Below, piece after piece: positions 63,135 through 64,000 of a stretch of 64,000 nt of DNA. Position 1 is the first letter of the stretch, and each line of letters starts with the position of its first letter. A program made the translations under genes and the position numbers. The DNA comes from Bacteroidota bacterium. Lineage in GTDB: Bacteria; Bacteroidota; Bacteroidia; Chitinophagales; BACL12. Location of the stretch: assembly GCA_029571985.1 (NCBI GenBank), contig JAKQVC010000049.1:1-64000 (forward strand). The letters are read 5' to 3'. Below the pieces are notes generated by a model. That model was given only the letters and a program-made list of their open reading frames with translations. It was not told the DNA's origin and did not search any database.

Positions 63135-63999
63135 TAAATGATTTTTCTATGGGTGCATGATCGGCCATTTCGATGCCCATGCTGATCCATTTGCGGGTGT
63201 CGAGCGGATCAATAATAGCATCCACCCACAAACGCGAAGCTGCATAGTAAGGGTCCATCGTTTCATTATAATGATTCGTGATTTTATCGAGCAACGCTTT
63301 TTCTGTTTCCGGTGTGATGGTTTCACCTTTCGCTTTCAGAGAAGCCACCTGAATTTGTAATAAGGTTTTGGCTGCCTGAGCTCCGCCCATTACGGCAATC
63401 TTTGCAGAAGGCCAGGCAACGATCAGGCGTGGATCATAGGCTTTACCACACATGGCATAATTGCCGGCACCAAAACTATTGCCCATAATAATGGTGAATT
63501 TTGGCACCACCGAATTACTAACGGCATTAACCAGTTTTGCACCATCTTTTATGATACCTGCATGCTCGCTTTTACTGCCCACCATAAATCCGGTTACATC
63601 CTGTAAAAAAACCAGCGGAATTTTTTTCTGATTGCAATTCATAATAAAACGTGCAGCTTTATCTGCACTGTCGTTATAAATTACACCACCAATTTGAATT
63701 TCGCCTTTTTTAGTTTTTACTACCTTCCTCTGGTTGGCTACAATGCCCACACTCCAACCATCGATGCGTGCGGTCCCACAGACTATCGTTTTACCGTATG
63801 CCGATTTATATTCATCAAAAACACTATCATCTACCAGTCGCTTAATAATATCCAAAACATCATACTGTTTTGAAATATCATCGGGCATGATACCATAAAT
63901 TTCATCTTCTGCTAAAGCTGGTTTAACAGGTTTTACACGATCGAAGCCGGCTTTGTTGAATGAACCGATTTTGTCAATCGTGGAGCGAATATGCTGCAA
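63112..63999 (-). CDS. Acyl-CoA carboxylase carboxyltransferase subunit, C-terminal part (cut by window edge)
   Basis: About 295 residues of the C-terminal half; the frame is open to the window edge, so the start is outside. The second crotonase-fold domain has PLVFLQDVTGFMVGSKSEHAGIIKDGAKLVNAVSNSVVPKFTIIMGNSFGAGNYAMCG and IAVMGGAQAAKTLLQ, as in the beta subunits of propionyl-CoA or methylcrotonyl-CoA carboxylase. Which acyl-CoA is used cannot be decided from this part. The extended loop (SVVPKFTII, GNSFGAGNYAM) favours the methylcrotonyl/geranyl branch only weakly. Confidence 0.9.
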   Translation of the reverse strand: MQHIRSTIDKIGSFNKAGFDRVKPVKPALAEDEIYGIMPDDISKQYDVLDIIKRLVDDSVFDEYKSAYGKTIVCGTARIDGWSVGIVANQRKVVKTKKGEIQIGGVIYNDSADKAARFIMNCNQKKIPLVFLQDVTGFMVGSKSEHAGIIKDGAKLVNAVSNSVVPKFTIIMGNSFGAGNYAMCGKAYDPRLIVAWPSAKIAVMGGAQAAKTLLQIQVASLKAKGETITPETEKALLDKITNHYNETMDPYYAASRLWVDAIIDPLDTRKWISMGIEMADHAPIEKSFNVGVLQT

Positions 64000-64000
64000 A

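Overview
This 64 kb window is a gene-dense stretch of a Bacteroidota chromosome, probably from the Chitinophagales/Saprospirales/Sphingobacteriales side of the phylum; I cannot place it more precisely. The evidence is: C-terminal type IX secretion (Por) sorting domains on two exported proteins; a TonB-dependent receptor with an N-terminal carboxypeptidase-like domain; an HU-CCDC81/SPOR protein; many SPI and lipoprotein signals; and many promoters of the Bacteroidota type (TTTG, about 20 nt, TAnnTTTG). I found no rRNA, tRNA, insertion sequence, prophage or CRISPR array. Most of the window is ordinary core chromosome.

Layout. 1-4.0 kb: the end of a T9SS-secreted Asp-box propeller protein, then pyrR-pyrB. 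4.0-6.6 kb (minus): a YbjN-like protein, an ECF sigma factor with a small membrane protein, and a lipoprotein hydrolase. 6.7-9.0 kb: a beta-helix lipoprotein and a duplicated DUF4389 membrane protein. 9.0-18.3 kb: LLM oxidoreductase, recX, a TonB-C protein, two small membrane proteins, smc, a short membrane-anchored protein and aspartate kinase. 18.4-25.8 kb: DUF4919 protein, hypotheticals, S41 peptidase, DUF1569 protein, GNAT, fbp, rnhA and a lipoprotein. 26.0-31.8 kb: a likely envelope operon (TPR protein, plugless beta-barrel, HU-TM-SPOR protein). 32.1-35.3 kb (minus): M48 lipoprotein protease, spermidine-synthase-like methyltransferase, threonylcarbamoyl-AMP synthase and a Lys/Glu-rich exported protein. 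35.4-43.8 kb: TonB-dependent receptor, an HTH protein, then a cobalamin riboswitch followed by a T9SS beta-propeller protein and a BtuFCD-type ABC importer. 43.8-55.8 kb: methyltransferase, lipoprotein MsrB, ABC-F ATPase, SCO protein, dicarboxylate symporter, two MFS carriers, ubiX, two thioredoxin-like proteins and a Kup potassium transporter. 55.8-64.0 kb (minus): an operon of metallophosphoesterase, beta-mannosidase, CutC, glycosylasparaginase and GH20 hexosaminidase, behind the cut-off end of an acyl-CoA carboxylase gene.

The strongest system-level signals are five. (1) A vitamin B12 uptake locus in which the riboswitch first controls a T9SS-exported beta-propeller resembling the Bacteroides surface B12-binder BtuG, separated by a strong hairpin from btuFCD. 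(2) An operon encoding bacterial counterparts of the lysosomal enzymes that dismantle the N-glycan core, with CutC in its middle. (3) An identical operator-like palindrome, TGATAT-N4-ATATCA, upstream of both the lipoprotein msrB and the M48 protease/TonB-receptor divergent pair. (4) A recurrent placement of the -7 promoter box 4-7 nt before the start codon, predicting leaderless mRNAs for about six to nine genes. (5) The TPR/barrel/HU-SPOR operon, whose products would span outer membrane, periplasm, peptidoglycan, inner membrane and possibly DNA.
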